From: Lojkania enalia
Lineage: Eukaryota > Ascomycota > Dothideomycetes > Pleosporales
Length of the DNA: 46,058 nt
Assembly: GCA_010094045.1 (NCBI GenBank)
Contig: ML986694.1
Span: forward strand, 1-46,058
Reading direction: 5' to 3'
The notes beneath the pieces were generated by a model. That model worked only from the letters and a program-made list of their open reading frames with translations. It searched no databases and was not told where the DNA came from. This document shows positions 35,033 through 45,225 of this stretch, in pieces (within the stretch, counting starts at the first letter, position 1; each line of letters opens with the position of its first letter). Both the position numbers and the translations under genes were made by a program.

Positions 35033-35042
35033 NNNNNNNNNN
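35033..35042. other. Assembly gap (10 N)
   Basis: There are ten N between G1 copy 2 and a family A element that begins 554 bp inside its left end. The true distance is unknown. At least the first 554 bp of A2, and probably the gag-protease part and 5' LTR of G1 copy 2, are missing or collapsed. Confidence 0.97.
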
Positions 35043-36337
35043 CTATTAGAAGTCTTCTTATAAAAGTAGTTTTAATAGGGTATATAATTATATATTAAAG
35101 CGATCTAATATAACCTGCGCGTTTAAAGAAATAATTCCTATTATTTTAAAGGCCTTTTAATAGTTCTTATACGTAAATATATTAAAAAACGCGTTTTTAA
35201 AAGCTGGAAGAAAGCCTTCTTTATTAATATGGAAGACGTATTAGTATACTAAGTCTTATACGCGCTGCGAGTACTTTAGCTTTAATAGTAAGAAGTAAAC
35301 TATATTAAGAGGCTAAAGTATATACGATAAATAAAAAGGTATATAAAGTATTAGGATCTTTTATATAAGGTAGTAATCTTTAAATTTCTAGTTAAGGTAA
35401 CTTTTATAGCCGTCTAAAATAAGTAGTTTATACAACCTTATCTAACGCATCTTAATATACTTATTAAAGTACTTTAGCTACTTAAGACTAAGCGCGTTAT
35501 TTATCTAGCCGTTTTTAGAGACTAAAATTTTCCAATTATATAGTATACCTACTTCTTTATACTATATAGAGATATAGATATATCCTTTATAAATAATAAA
35601 TAGTAGGGTTATATATATAGTAGTATAGATACTCTAGATAACTATAACCTATTTATAATCGTTTAGCTGTATAAGAGTAGGCCTTATATAATATTCTAAA
35701 CCTATAATAACCTTAATAGTACTAATAATACCTATCTAAAAGCCTGTCTTATTAAAGTTGTAGATATTATTATTATATATACTATATTTTACAATTATAT
35801 TCTATACGAGTTTAAACTATACGTTAATAACCTCTAAATTCTCTTATTTTATTTTTTAGTAATTCTTTACTTAATTAAATGCTATTTTAAGCTTATTTAT
35901 ACGCGCTATAAATCGTTTAGACTAATTCTTTCCTATAAGTATTCTACTATATACACCTAATAGTTTATCTACTATATCTACTATCTTATATAGCTGGGGC
36001 GTAAATCCTTATAAATTAAGGTTAAAAATATATTGTATAATTGTTTATTCTTTAGTTACTATAAGCTTCTAGTAATTTAGTTATATATAAGGGCGAAACG
36101 CAATTCTATAAAGTCGAGTAGAGAGTTGTTAATATTATACGTTAAAAGCTATAGTAGCGCGTTATATGCTCTTAAACTGGCCTAATTTATACGCCTGTAA
36201 GGCAAGCTTAATTCTACCTTCTTATTAAATTAATAGAAGGTCGTATTGTAGATTTATTATAGTTCGTACGTAGTATTTATAATACTAAGAAAAAGTAGCC
36301 GCTTTAATAGTTTAACTACTTCGATAGTAGAATATAT
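35043..36337 (-). mobile_element. Fot1/pogo-like transposon A2, left part lost in gap (family A)
   Basis: The element matches A1 from position 643 to its end. Both stretches are 1295 bp long, so there is no net indel in the remaining part. The right TIR is present with TA at 36338-36339. The minus-strand transposase remnant is interrupted by TAA/TAG as in A1, with slightly different sites mutated. The 40 bp between it and A3 (36338-36377) are AT-rich with nothing recognisable. Confidence 0.9.
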
Positions 36338-36377
36338 TAGATATTTTTATTCTTTATATAATATTTTAGTATTTATA

Positions 36378-37208
36378 ATATATTCTACTATCAAAGTAGC
36401 TAAACTATTAAAGCGGCTACTTTTTCTTAGTATAATAAATACTATATATAAAAAGTTAATTTTTTTAATACTAATAAAAGATCTTATATATAATATACTT
36501 TTATCTAATTTAGAATTTTCCCTACTATCCTTTTAGCACGTACGAGCATTATGTACAGTCTTACTATAGTTACTATAGTAGCGTTAAGCTAGTTAAGCCC
36601 TTTCTTAAGTATTAGTACTACGAGTCTTTTTAAAGGGCTAAGAGTTTATAGATACTTTAGTAGCTATATATAAAGATCTTTTACTATATAATACTATACT
36701 ACTATACTAAATATACTTTCTTTTACGCGTTTTATACTTAGTTACTTCTTCTAATTACCTTTTAAGCTTAAAGTCACAAGTTTAAAGAAGCATATTCTAA
36801 TATAGTATTAATTTAGTACCTTTTATAAGCTGTAAGAATCTTTCTTATACTTCTTTTAGTAATTATATAAAGGACTTTTATATAAGAATTAATTATAATC
36901 TAAATTTATATATATTACTTAGAGTTTTAAACTATTAGAAGTCTTATAAAAGTAGTTCTAGTAGAATATATAGTTATATATTAAAGTAATTTAATATAAC
37001 CTATACGTTTAAAGAAATAATTTCTATTACTTTAAAAGCCTTTTAATAGTTCTCGTATATAAATATATTAAAAAACGCGTTCTTAAAGGCTGGAAAATAG
37101 CCTTTTTTATTAATATAGTAGACGTATTAGCGCGCTAAGTCTTATATATACTATAAGTACTTCAGCTTTAATAGTAAGAAGTAAACTATATTAAGAGGCT
37201 AAAGTATA
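36378..37208 (-). mobile_element. Fot1/pogo-like transposon A3, first segment (family A, nested host)
   Basis: This is the left end of an A element whose three parts are separated by two later insertions, A'1 and A4. The left TIR starts ATATATTCTACTATCAAAGT after TA (36376-36377). The segment is collinear with A1 up to the TA (37209-37210) where A'1 entered. One stretch near 36935-36955 lacks a few bases relative to A1. All three A3 segments are strongly RIP-mutated. Minus-strand transposase remnant. Confidence 0.9.
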
Positions 37209-37210
37209 TA

Positions 37211-39059
37211 ACGTAAAGCACCACTAAGCCGGCCATACTACTAAGCCGGCTACTTTTTCTTAGCACTACTAACACTATGTATAAGACCTTGATTTACTTG
37301 CTATCTATAAGAGAACCTGCGTATAAAATACTTAGACTAGATTTAGAAGAAGCTTCTATATCTTTTTAGCACGTATAAGCGTTATACCTAGTCTTTCTAT
37401 AGTTCCTATAGTACCGTTAACTAGGTTAAGCTGGTTCCTTACTACTACCACTACGAGCCTTCTTAGATTGCTGAGGAGTTGTAGATACCTTAGCAGCTCT
37501 GTACGAAGCTCTCTTACTATACTCTATCATACTACTATATTAGATTCGCTTCCGTTTACGTGTTTTATACTTTATTATAACCTCTAATTACTCTTTAAAC
37601 TCTATAATCTAGTAGTTTATAAGAGTATTTTAATACAGTATTAATTCAGCTCCTTTTATTAGCTGTAAGAAGCCTTCTTTAGCTTCTTTTAGAAATCGTA
37701 CGAAAGACCTCTATATAAGAGTTAATTGTAACCTAAATTCTTATATATTGCTTAGTATTTTTAACTGCTATAATGTTTCTAGTAGGGGTACCTCTAGTAG
37801 TATATATAACCAGACTTTAAAGCGCTTAAAAACAATCTATATATTAATAGAAACTAGTTTAAATACTTTAAAAGCCTTTTTATAGTTCTCATATATAAAT
37901 ATATTAAAAAACGCGTCTCTAAAGGCTGGTAGAAAGCCTTCCTTATTAATATAGTAGATATATTAGTATACTAAGTCTTATACGCGCTAGGAGTACTTTA
38001 GCTTTAATAGTAAGAAATATACTATATTAAGTAGCTATAGGATATATAATAAATATACTGGTATATAGAGGGTAAGGATCTTTTATATAAGGTAATAATC
38101 CTTAAAATCCTGGTTTAGATGGCTCTTATAGCTATTAAGAATAAGTAACCTATATAATTCTATCTAACGCGTATTTATATATATATTAAAGTACTTTAAC
38201 TATTTAAGACTAAGCTTATTATTTGTCTATCTATTCTTAGAAACTAAGAGCTTCTAGTCGTATAGTATATCTATCTTCTTATACTATACTAAGATATAGA
38301 CGCGTCCTTTATAGATAATAAATAGTAGAGTTATATACCTAGTAGTATAGATACTCTAGATTACTATAACCTACTCTTAATTATCTAGCTAAATAAGTAT
38401 AGGTCTTATATAGCGTTCTAAACCTATAATAACTTTTATAGAGCTAATTATATCTATCTAGAAGCTTATCTTATTAAAGTTATAGATATTATCTTTATAG
38501 ATACTATACTTAGCTACCGTCTCTTATACGAGCTTAAACTACGCGTTAATAACCTCTAGATCTTCTTATAATATTCTCTAATAGTTCTTTACTCGATTGA
38601 AAACTGTTTTAAGCTTATTTATACGCGATATAAATCGTTTAGACTAGTTCTTATCTATAGATATCTTACCCCGCGTATATAATAGTTTATCTACTATATC
38701 TACTACCTTATAAAGCTACAGCGTAAATCCTTGTAAATTAAAGTTAAGGATATATTATATAATTATCTACTCTTCAGTTACTGTAAGCTTTATATAATTT
38801 AGTTGAGTTTAAGGTTAAAAGATAATTCTATAAAGCCGGTTAGAGAGCTGCTAATATTATATATTAAAAGCTGCTACAGTGTATTACACGCTTTAAAATT
38901 AGCCTAAAGTATAGGTCTAAAGGGTAAGTTTAATTCTACCTTCTTAATTAGATAGATTAGCTTTATATTGTTAAGACATAGCGTTGCGTACGGAAAAGTT
39001 GCTATACTAAGAAAAAGTAGCCGGCTTAGTAGTATGGCCGGCTCGGTAGTGCTTTATAT
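37211..39059 (-). mobile_element. Fot1/pogo-like transposon A'1 (subgroup A', 1849 bp), inserted in A3
   Basis: This complete element has the left end ACGTAAAGCACCACTAAGCC and a right end inverse of ATATAAAGCACTACCGAGCC. TA is duplicated at 37209-37210 and 39060-39061. Excising it with one TA restores the A1 sequence (GGCTAAAGTATATATAATAA) exactly. It has the same length as family A, but its TIR motif is ACTAAGCCGGC rather than ATTAAAGCGGC. It still keeps CpA, TpG and GC-rich CCGGCC stretches that A copies have lost. The transposase is on the minus strand and is interrupted. Lighter RIP agrees with its later arrival. Confidence 0.92.
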
Positions 39060-39061
39060 TA

Positions 39062-39518
39062 TAATAAATAAGAAGGTATATAAAGTATTAGAATTTTTTA
39101 TATAAAGTAGTAATCTTTATATTCTTAGTTAAGGTAGCTTTTATAGCCGTCTAAAATAAGTAGCTTATATAATTCTACTTAACGCATCTTTATATATTTA
39201 TTAAAATACTTTAGCTACTTAAAACTAAATATATTATTTGTCCAGCCGTTTTTAGAGACTAAAATTTTCTAATTATATAGTATACCTACTTTTTTATATT
39301 ATATAGAGATATAGACGCGTTTTTTATAAATAATAAATAGTAGGGTCGTATACGTAGTAGTATAAATACTCTAGATAATTATAACCTACTTATAATCGTC
39401 TAGCTATATAAGAGTAGGCTTTATATAATATTTTAAACCTATAACAACCTTTATAATACTAATAATATCTATCTAAAAGCCTATTTTATTAAAATTATAG
39501 ATATTATTATTATATATA
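39062..39518 (-). mobile_element. Transposon A3, middle segment
   Basis: This continuation of A3 lies between the A'1 and A4 insertions. It is collinear with A1 (about 920-1376) and carries part of the transposase remnant on the minus strand. It ends at the TA (39517-39518) duplicated by A4. Confidence 0.88.
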
Positions 39519-41367
39519 ATATATTCTACTATTAAAGCGGCTAAATTATTAAAGTAGCTACTTTTTCTTAGCGCAATAAATACTATATATAAAAAGTTAA
39601 TTTATTTAATACTAATAAGAGATTCTATATATAATATACTTTCATCTAATTTAGAATTTTCTCTACTATCCTTTTAGCACGTACAAGCGTTATATCTAGT
39701 CTTACTATAGTTACTATAGTAGTATTAAGCTGGTTGAGCCCTTTCTTAAGTATTAGTACTACAAGTCTTCTTAAAGGGCTAAGAGCTTATAGATACTTTA
39801 GCAGCTATATATAAAGATCCCTTACTATATAATACTATACTACTATACTAAATATACTTTCTTTTACGCGTTTTACACTTAGTTACTTCTTCTAATTACT
39901 TTTTAAGCTTAGAGTTACAAGCTTAAAGAAGTATATTCTAATATAGTATTAACTTAGCACCTTTTATAAGCTATAAGAATCCTTCTTATACCTCTTTTAG
40001 TAATCGTATAAAGGACTTTTATATAAGTATTAATTATAACCTAAATTTATATATATTATTTAGAGTTTTAGACTATTAAGAGTCTTCTTATAAAAGTAGT
40101 TCTAGTAGAGTATATAGTTATATGTTAAGACGATTTAATATAACCTATATATTTAGAAGAATAATTTCTATTACTTTAAAAGCTTTTTAATAGTTCTTAT
40201 ACGTAAATATATTAAAAAACGCGTTCTTAAAGGCTGGAAGGAAGCCTTTTTTATTAATATAGTAGACGCGTTAGCGTGCTAAATCTTATATATACTATAA
40301 GTACTTTAGCTTTAATAGTAAGAAGTAAACTATATTAAGAGGCTAAAGTATATATAATAAATAAGAAGGTATATAAAGTGTTAGGATTTTTTATATAAGG
40401 TAGTAATCTTTAAATTTCTAGTTAAGGTAGCTTTTATAGCCGTCTAAAATAAGTAGCCTATATAACCCTATCTAACGTATCTTTATATACTTATTAAAGT
40501 ACTTTAGCTACTTAAGACTAAATATATTATTTGTCCAGCCGTTCTTAGAGACTGAAATTTTCTAATCGTATAGTATACCTGCTTTTTTATTTTATATAGA
40601 AATATAGACGCGTTCTTTATAGATAATAAATAGTAGAATTGTATACGCAGTAGTATAGATATTTTAGATAACTATAACCTACTTATAATTATCTAGCTAT
40701 ATAAGAGTAGGCTTTATATAACGTTCTAAACCTATAATAACCTTTATAATACTAATAATATCTATCTAAAAGCCTATCTTATTAAAGTTATAGATATTAT
40801 TATTATATATACTATATTTTATAATTATATTCTATACGAGTTTAAACTATATATTAATAACCTTTAGATTCTCTTATTTTATTCTTTAGTAATTCTTTAC
40901 TTAATTAAAGGTTGTTTTAAGCTTATTTATATACGCTATAAATCGTTTAGGCTAATTCTTTCCTATAGATATTCTACTACGTACGCCTAATAGTTTATCT
41001 ACTATATCTACTATTTTATATAGCTGGGGCGTAAATCCTTATAAATTAAGGTTAAGAATATATTATATAATTGTTTATTCTTCGGTTACTATAAGCTTCT
41101 AGTAATTTAGTTATATATAAGGGTAAAATACGATTCTATAAAGTCGAGTAGAGAGTTGTTATTATTATATGTTAAAAGCTATAGCAGCGCGTTATACACT
41201 CTTAAACTAGCCTAATTTATACGCCTATAAAGTAAGCTTAATTCTACCTTCTTATTAAATTAATAGAAAGTTGTATTATAGATTTATTATAGTTTATACG
41301 TAGTGTTTATAATACTAAGAAAAAGTAGCCGCTTTGATGGTTTAGCCGCTTTAATAGTAGAATATAT
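39519..41367 (-). mobile_element. Fot1/pogo-like transposon A4 (family A, 1849 bp), inserted in A3
   Basis: This complete family A element lies inside another member of its own family. The left end starts ATATATTCTACTATTAAAGC, the right end is its inverse, and TA is duplicated at 39517-39518 and 41368-41369. Removing it with one TA rejoins A3 as in A1. Length equals A1 to the base. Orientation is the same as its host. The minus-strand transposase remnant has TAA/TAG at Gln/Trp positions. It is about as heavily RIP-mutated as A1. Confidence 0.93.
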
Positions 41368-41369
41368 TA

Positions 41370-41925
41370 CTATATTTTATAATTATATTCTATATAAGTT
41401 TAAACTATATATTAATAACCTATAAATTCTCTTATTTTATTCTTTAGCAATTCTTTACTTAATTAAAAACTATTTTAAGCTTATCTATACGCGCTATAAA
41501 TTGTTTAAATTAATTCTTTTCTATAGATATTCTACTATATACGCCTAATAGTTTATCTACTATATCTACTATCTTATATAGCTAGGGCGTAAATCCTTAT
41601 AAATTAAGGTTAAGAATATATTATACAATTATTTATTCTTCGGTTATTATAAGCTTCTAGTAATTTAGGTGTATATAAGGGCGAAACACGATTCTATAAA
41701 GTTAAGTAGAGAGTTGTTAATATTATATATTAAAAGCTATAGTAGCGTGTTATACGCTCTTAAACTAGCCTAATTTATACGTTTATAAGATAAGCTTAAT
41801 TCTACCCTCTTATTAAATTAATAGAAGGTTGTATTATAGATTTATTATAGTTCGTACGTAGTGTTTATAATACTAAGAAAAAGTAGCCGCTTTAATAGTT
41901 TAGCCGCTTTAATAGTAGAATATAT
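41370..41925 (-). mobile_element. Transposon A3, last segment with right TIR
   Basis: This is the end of A3, collinear with A1 from about 1382 to 1937, with the right TIR and TA at 41926-41927. With the first and middle segments it makes one A element of about 1.84 kb. Confidence 0.9.
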
Positions 41926-41943
41926 TATTATATATTTATTATA

Positions 41944-43792
41944 ACGTAAAGTACTACTAAGCTAGCTATACTATCGAGCCGGCTACTTTTTCTTAGTATA
42001 GCAACTTTTCCGTACGCAACGCTATATCTTAATAATACAAAGCTAATCTATCTAATTAAGAAGGTAGAATTAAACTTGCCCTTTAGGCTTATACTTTAGG
42101 CCAATTTTAAAGCGTATAACGCGCTGCAGCAGCTTTTAACGTATAATACTAGTAGCTTTCTAACCGGCTTTATAGAATTACCTTTTAACCTTAAACTTAA
42201 CTAAATTGTATAAAGCTTACAGCAACTAAAGAGTAGACAATCGTACGATATATCCTTAACCTTAATTTGCGAGGATTTACGCCGCGGCTTTATAAGGTAG
42301 CAGATATAATAGATAAACTATTACGTACGCGGGGTAGAATATCTATAAATAAGAACTAGTTTAAACGATTTATATCGCGTATAAATAAGCTTAAAATAGT
42401 TTTTAATCGAGTAAAGGACTGTTAGAGAATATTATAAGAAGATCCAGAGGTTATTAATACGTAGTTTAAGCTCGTATAAGAGACAGTAGTTAAGTACAGT
42501 ATCTATAAAGATAATATCTATAACTTTAATAAGATAGGCTTCTAGATAGGTATAATTAGCTCTATAAAAGTTGTTATAGGTTTAGAATACTATATAAGAT
42601 CTACGCTTATTTAGCTAGATAATCGGGAGTAGATTATAGTAATCTAGAGTATCTATACTACTAGGTATATAACCCTACTATTTATTATCTATAAAGGACG
42701 CGTTTATATCTTAGTATAGTATAAGAAGATAGATATACTGTACGACTAGAAGTTCTTAGTTTCTAAGAATGGATGGACAAATAATAAGCTTAGTTTTAAG
42801 TAGTTAAAGCACTTTAATACGCATATAAAGACGCGTTAGGTAAGGTTATATAGGCTACTTATTCTTAATAGCTATAAGAGCTATCTAAACTAAGATTTTA
42901 AAGATTATTACCTTATATAAAAGATCCTTACTCTTTATATACTAGTATATTCATCACATATCCTACAGCTATTTAATATAGTATACTTCTTACTATTAAA
43001 GCTAAAGTACTCCTAGCGCGTATAAGACTTAGTATACTAACACGTCTACTATATTAATAAGAAAGGCTTTCTACCAGCCTTTAGAAACGCGTTTTTTAAT
43101 ATATTTACGTATAAGAACTATAAAAAGGCTTTTAAGGTATTTAGACTAGTTTCTATTAACGCGTAGGTTATTTTTAAGCGCCTTAAAGTCCGGTTACATA
43201 TACTATTAGAGGCACCTCTACTAGAAATACTATAGTAGTTAAAAATACTAAGTAATATACAAGAATTCGGGTTATAATTAACTCTTATATAGAGGTCCTT
43301 CGTATAATTACTAAAAGAAGCTAAAGAAGGCTTCTTACAGCTAATAAAAGGAGCTGAATTAATGCTGCATTAAAACGCTCTTATAAACTACCGGATTATA
43401 GAGCTTAAAGAGTAATTAGAGGTTATAATAAAGCGTAAAACACGTAAACGGAAGCGAATCCAGTATAATAGTACGATAGAGTATAGTAAGGGAGCTTTGT
43501 ACGGAGCTGCTGGGGTATCTACAGCTCCTCAGCAATCTAAGAAGGCTTGTAGTAGTAGTAGCAAGGAACCAGCTTAACCTAGTTAACGGTACTATAGGAA
43601 CTATAGAAAGACTAGATATAACGCTTATACGTGCTAAAAAGATATAGAAGCTTCTTCTAAATCTAGTCTAAGTATCTTATACACAGGTTCTCTTATAGAT
43701 AGCAAGTAAATCAAGGTCTTATACATGGTGTTGGTAGTACTAAGAAAAAGTAGCCGGCTTGGTAGTATAGCTAGCTTAGTAGTACTTTACGT
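41944..43792 (+). mobile_element. Fot1/pogo-like transposon A'2 (subgroup A', 1849 bp)
   Basis: This complete element is in the opposite orientation to A'1. Left end ACGTAAAGTACTACTAAGCT; right end inverse of ACGTAAAGTACTACTAAGCT; TA at 41942-41943 and 43793-43794. It is only 16 bp beyond the end of A3. It keeps more CpA and TpG than family A copies (for example AGCTTACAGCAACT, CGTACGCAACGC). It is the most readable transposase in the window. With A'1 it forms a large inverted repeat with arms of 1849 bp separated by about 2.9 kb. Confidence 0.93.
42225..43480 (+). pseudogene. Fot1-like transposase, RIP-inactivated (in A'2)
   Basis: This plus-strand frame is interrupted by TAA/TAG. It shows IDKLLRTRGRISINKNWFKR (helix-turn-helix region, near 42310-42370). 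The first catalytic motif, NFNKIGFQIG, has Asn at 42528-42530 for Asp. Then comes NGWTNNKLSFK (from about 42768), with its TGG codon intact. The second motif is LLILNSYKSY, with Asn at 42867-42869. The third reads LFNIVYFLLLKLKYS, again with Asn for Asp. The C-terminal region includes a basic stretch KRKTRKRKRIQ near 43430-43462. All three catalytic Asp codons are changed, so the enzyme would be dead even without the stops. Start is approximate. Confidence 0.83.
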
Positions 43793-43794
43793 TA

Positions 43795-45225
43795 TATTAA
43801 ATATTAAATATTTATTATAGTAAATTATTATAGTAGAGAACTAGTTTTATCTAAAGTAGCTTTTTCTAAGTCTAAAACTACCTAGAAATTATAACCCTAA
43901 TCTAATAGAAGACTAAACTTCTTATAGTATTACTTTATTAAATATATATCTTTATTTTAGATAGTAACCTATTTTACGTAAATTGTATTTATATTATAGT
44001 CTAATATAGTTAGTAATATATAGTATAAATTATATAAAAAATATATACCTTTAAAGAACCTAATAAGAAAAGCTTTAATAAACTTTTAGAGAGCCTTAAT
44101 TATACTCTATTATTAACGCATCTTACTACTATAAGTATCTTTTCTAACTATAGTAGTAATTTTATAGATTAGCCGTAAAAAAGGGAGCTTTTAAAGGAGA
44201 AGTTTAGTACTCTTCTAATATTATTTAATCTATTAAAGTACGATAGTTATATCCTATTAGTATATAACTATAATAAAAACCTATAATAACTTACTTCTAG
44301 AGTAATAGTAATACTTTACTAGTATAGACTTTACTAGTATAGGCTTTACTAATACAAGCTTTACTAGTACAGGTGCTTTACGAGCTAATTTAGCAGCGAG
44401 CTATTTTTAGAGAAACTTACTACCTATTAAAACAATTTTAGATTGTACTATTCCTTAAGTATAAGATATTACGTATTAATAGTAGTAGAGTAGAGTAGTT
44501 AATATTAATAATTAAGGTTAATAGTATAAAACTAAGTTAAGGTTTATTAATAGATACCTAAAATATAAATATAGATACTAAGATATATATATACTAAAAG
44601 CTAGTACTAAATTAAGATTATAAAGTAAAGCTAATAAAGTATTTAGGTATATATTATAAGAATACTATAATAAAAAACTGTAATAATTTACTATTTTATA
44701 AAACTAGTAGTACGCTTTTTAGTAATAGTTTTTTATACTAAACCGACTAATATTTTATATTTATTTAGATAAGTATATATTTTATTATTATTTCTATCTA
44801 ATTTATACTAGTAGGTAGTATATATACTTATCGCGTCGAGCCTAATACTCTACTATAATTCTTCTTCCTACTATACTCTTATTAGTATAACTCTAAATCT
44901 TCGATTTATTATATACTTTTATTATAGTTCCTATAAAATATCGACTATTAAAGTAAAGCCTATTAACGATAATTTTCTCGATAGTCTAGATAGCTTACTA
45001 CTACTAAAGCTACTAGAGCTACCAATTAACTTCAACTAAGATAAGTAGGCGAAGTTAATATAGATAAGTAATTATACCAGTCTTTTATTACAATTTACTA
45101 ATAAATATAGGGCTAGTAGTTAGAAGATTATAAAATTAAATACGTTCTTTTACTATACAGTTAAGCTAGTTCTTAAAAAGGCCGTCTAACCAACCTTATA
45201 GTACCCTTTAAGGGTATACTTAGTA
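43795..45225. other. Unassigned AT-rich DNA
   Basis: I see no transposon end, domain or defensible reading frame in this stretch apart from a short tandem repeat (44313-44373). RIP-type composition continues but is uneven: some CpA and TpG remain near 44350-44450. It could be the flank of the decayed coding region to its right or a retroelement without surviving landmarks. Confidence 0.35.
44313..44373. repeat. Short tandem repeat, 15-16 bp x 4
   Basis: Units related to CTTTACTAGTATAGG start at 44313, 44329, 44344 and 44359. The third and fourth units carry ACA or ACAG where the first two have ATAG, so CpA survives in half of them. No function is apparent. Confidence 0.8.
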
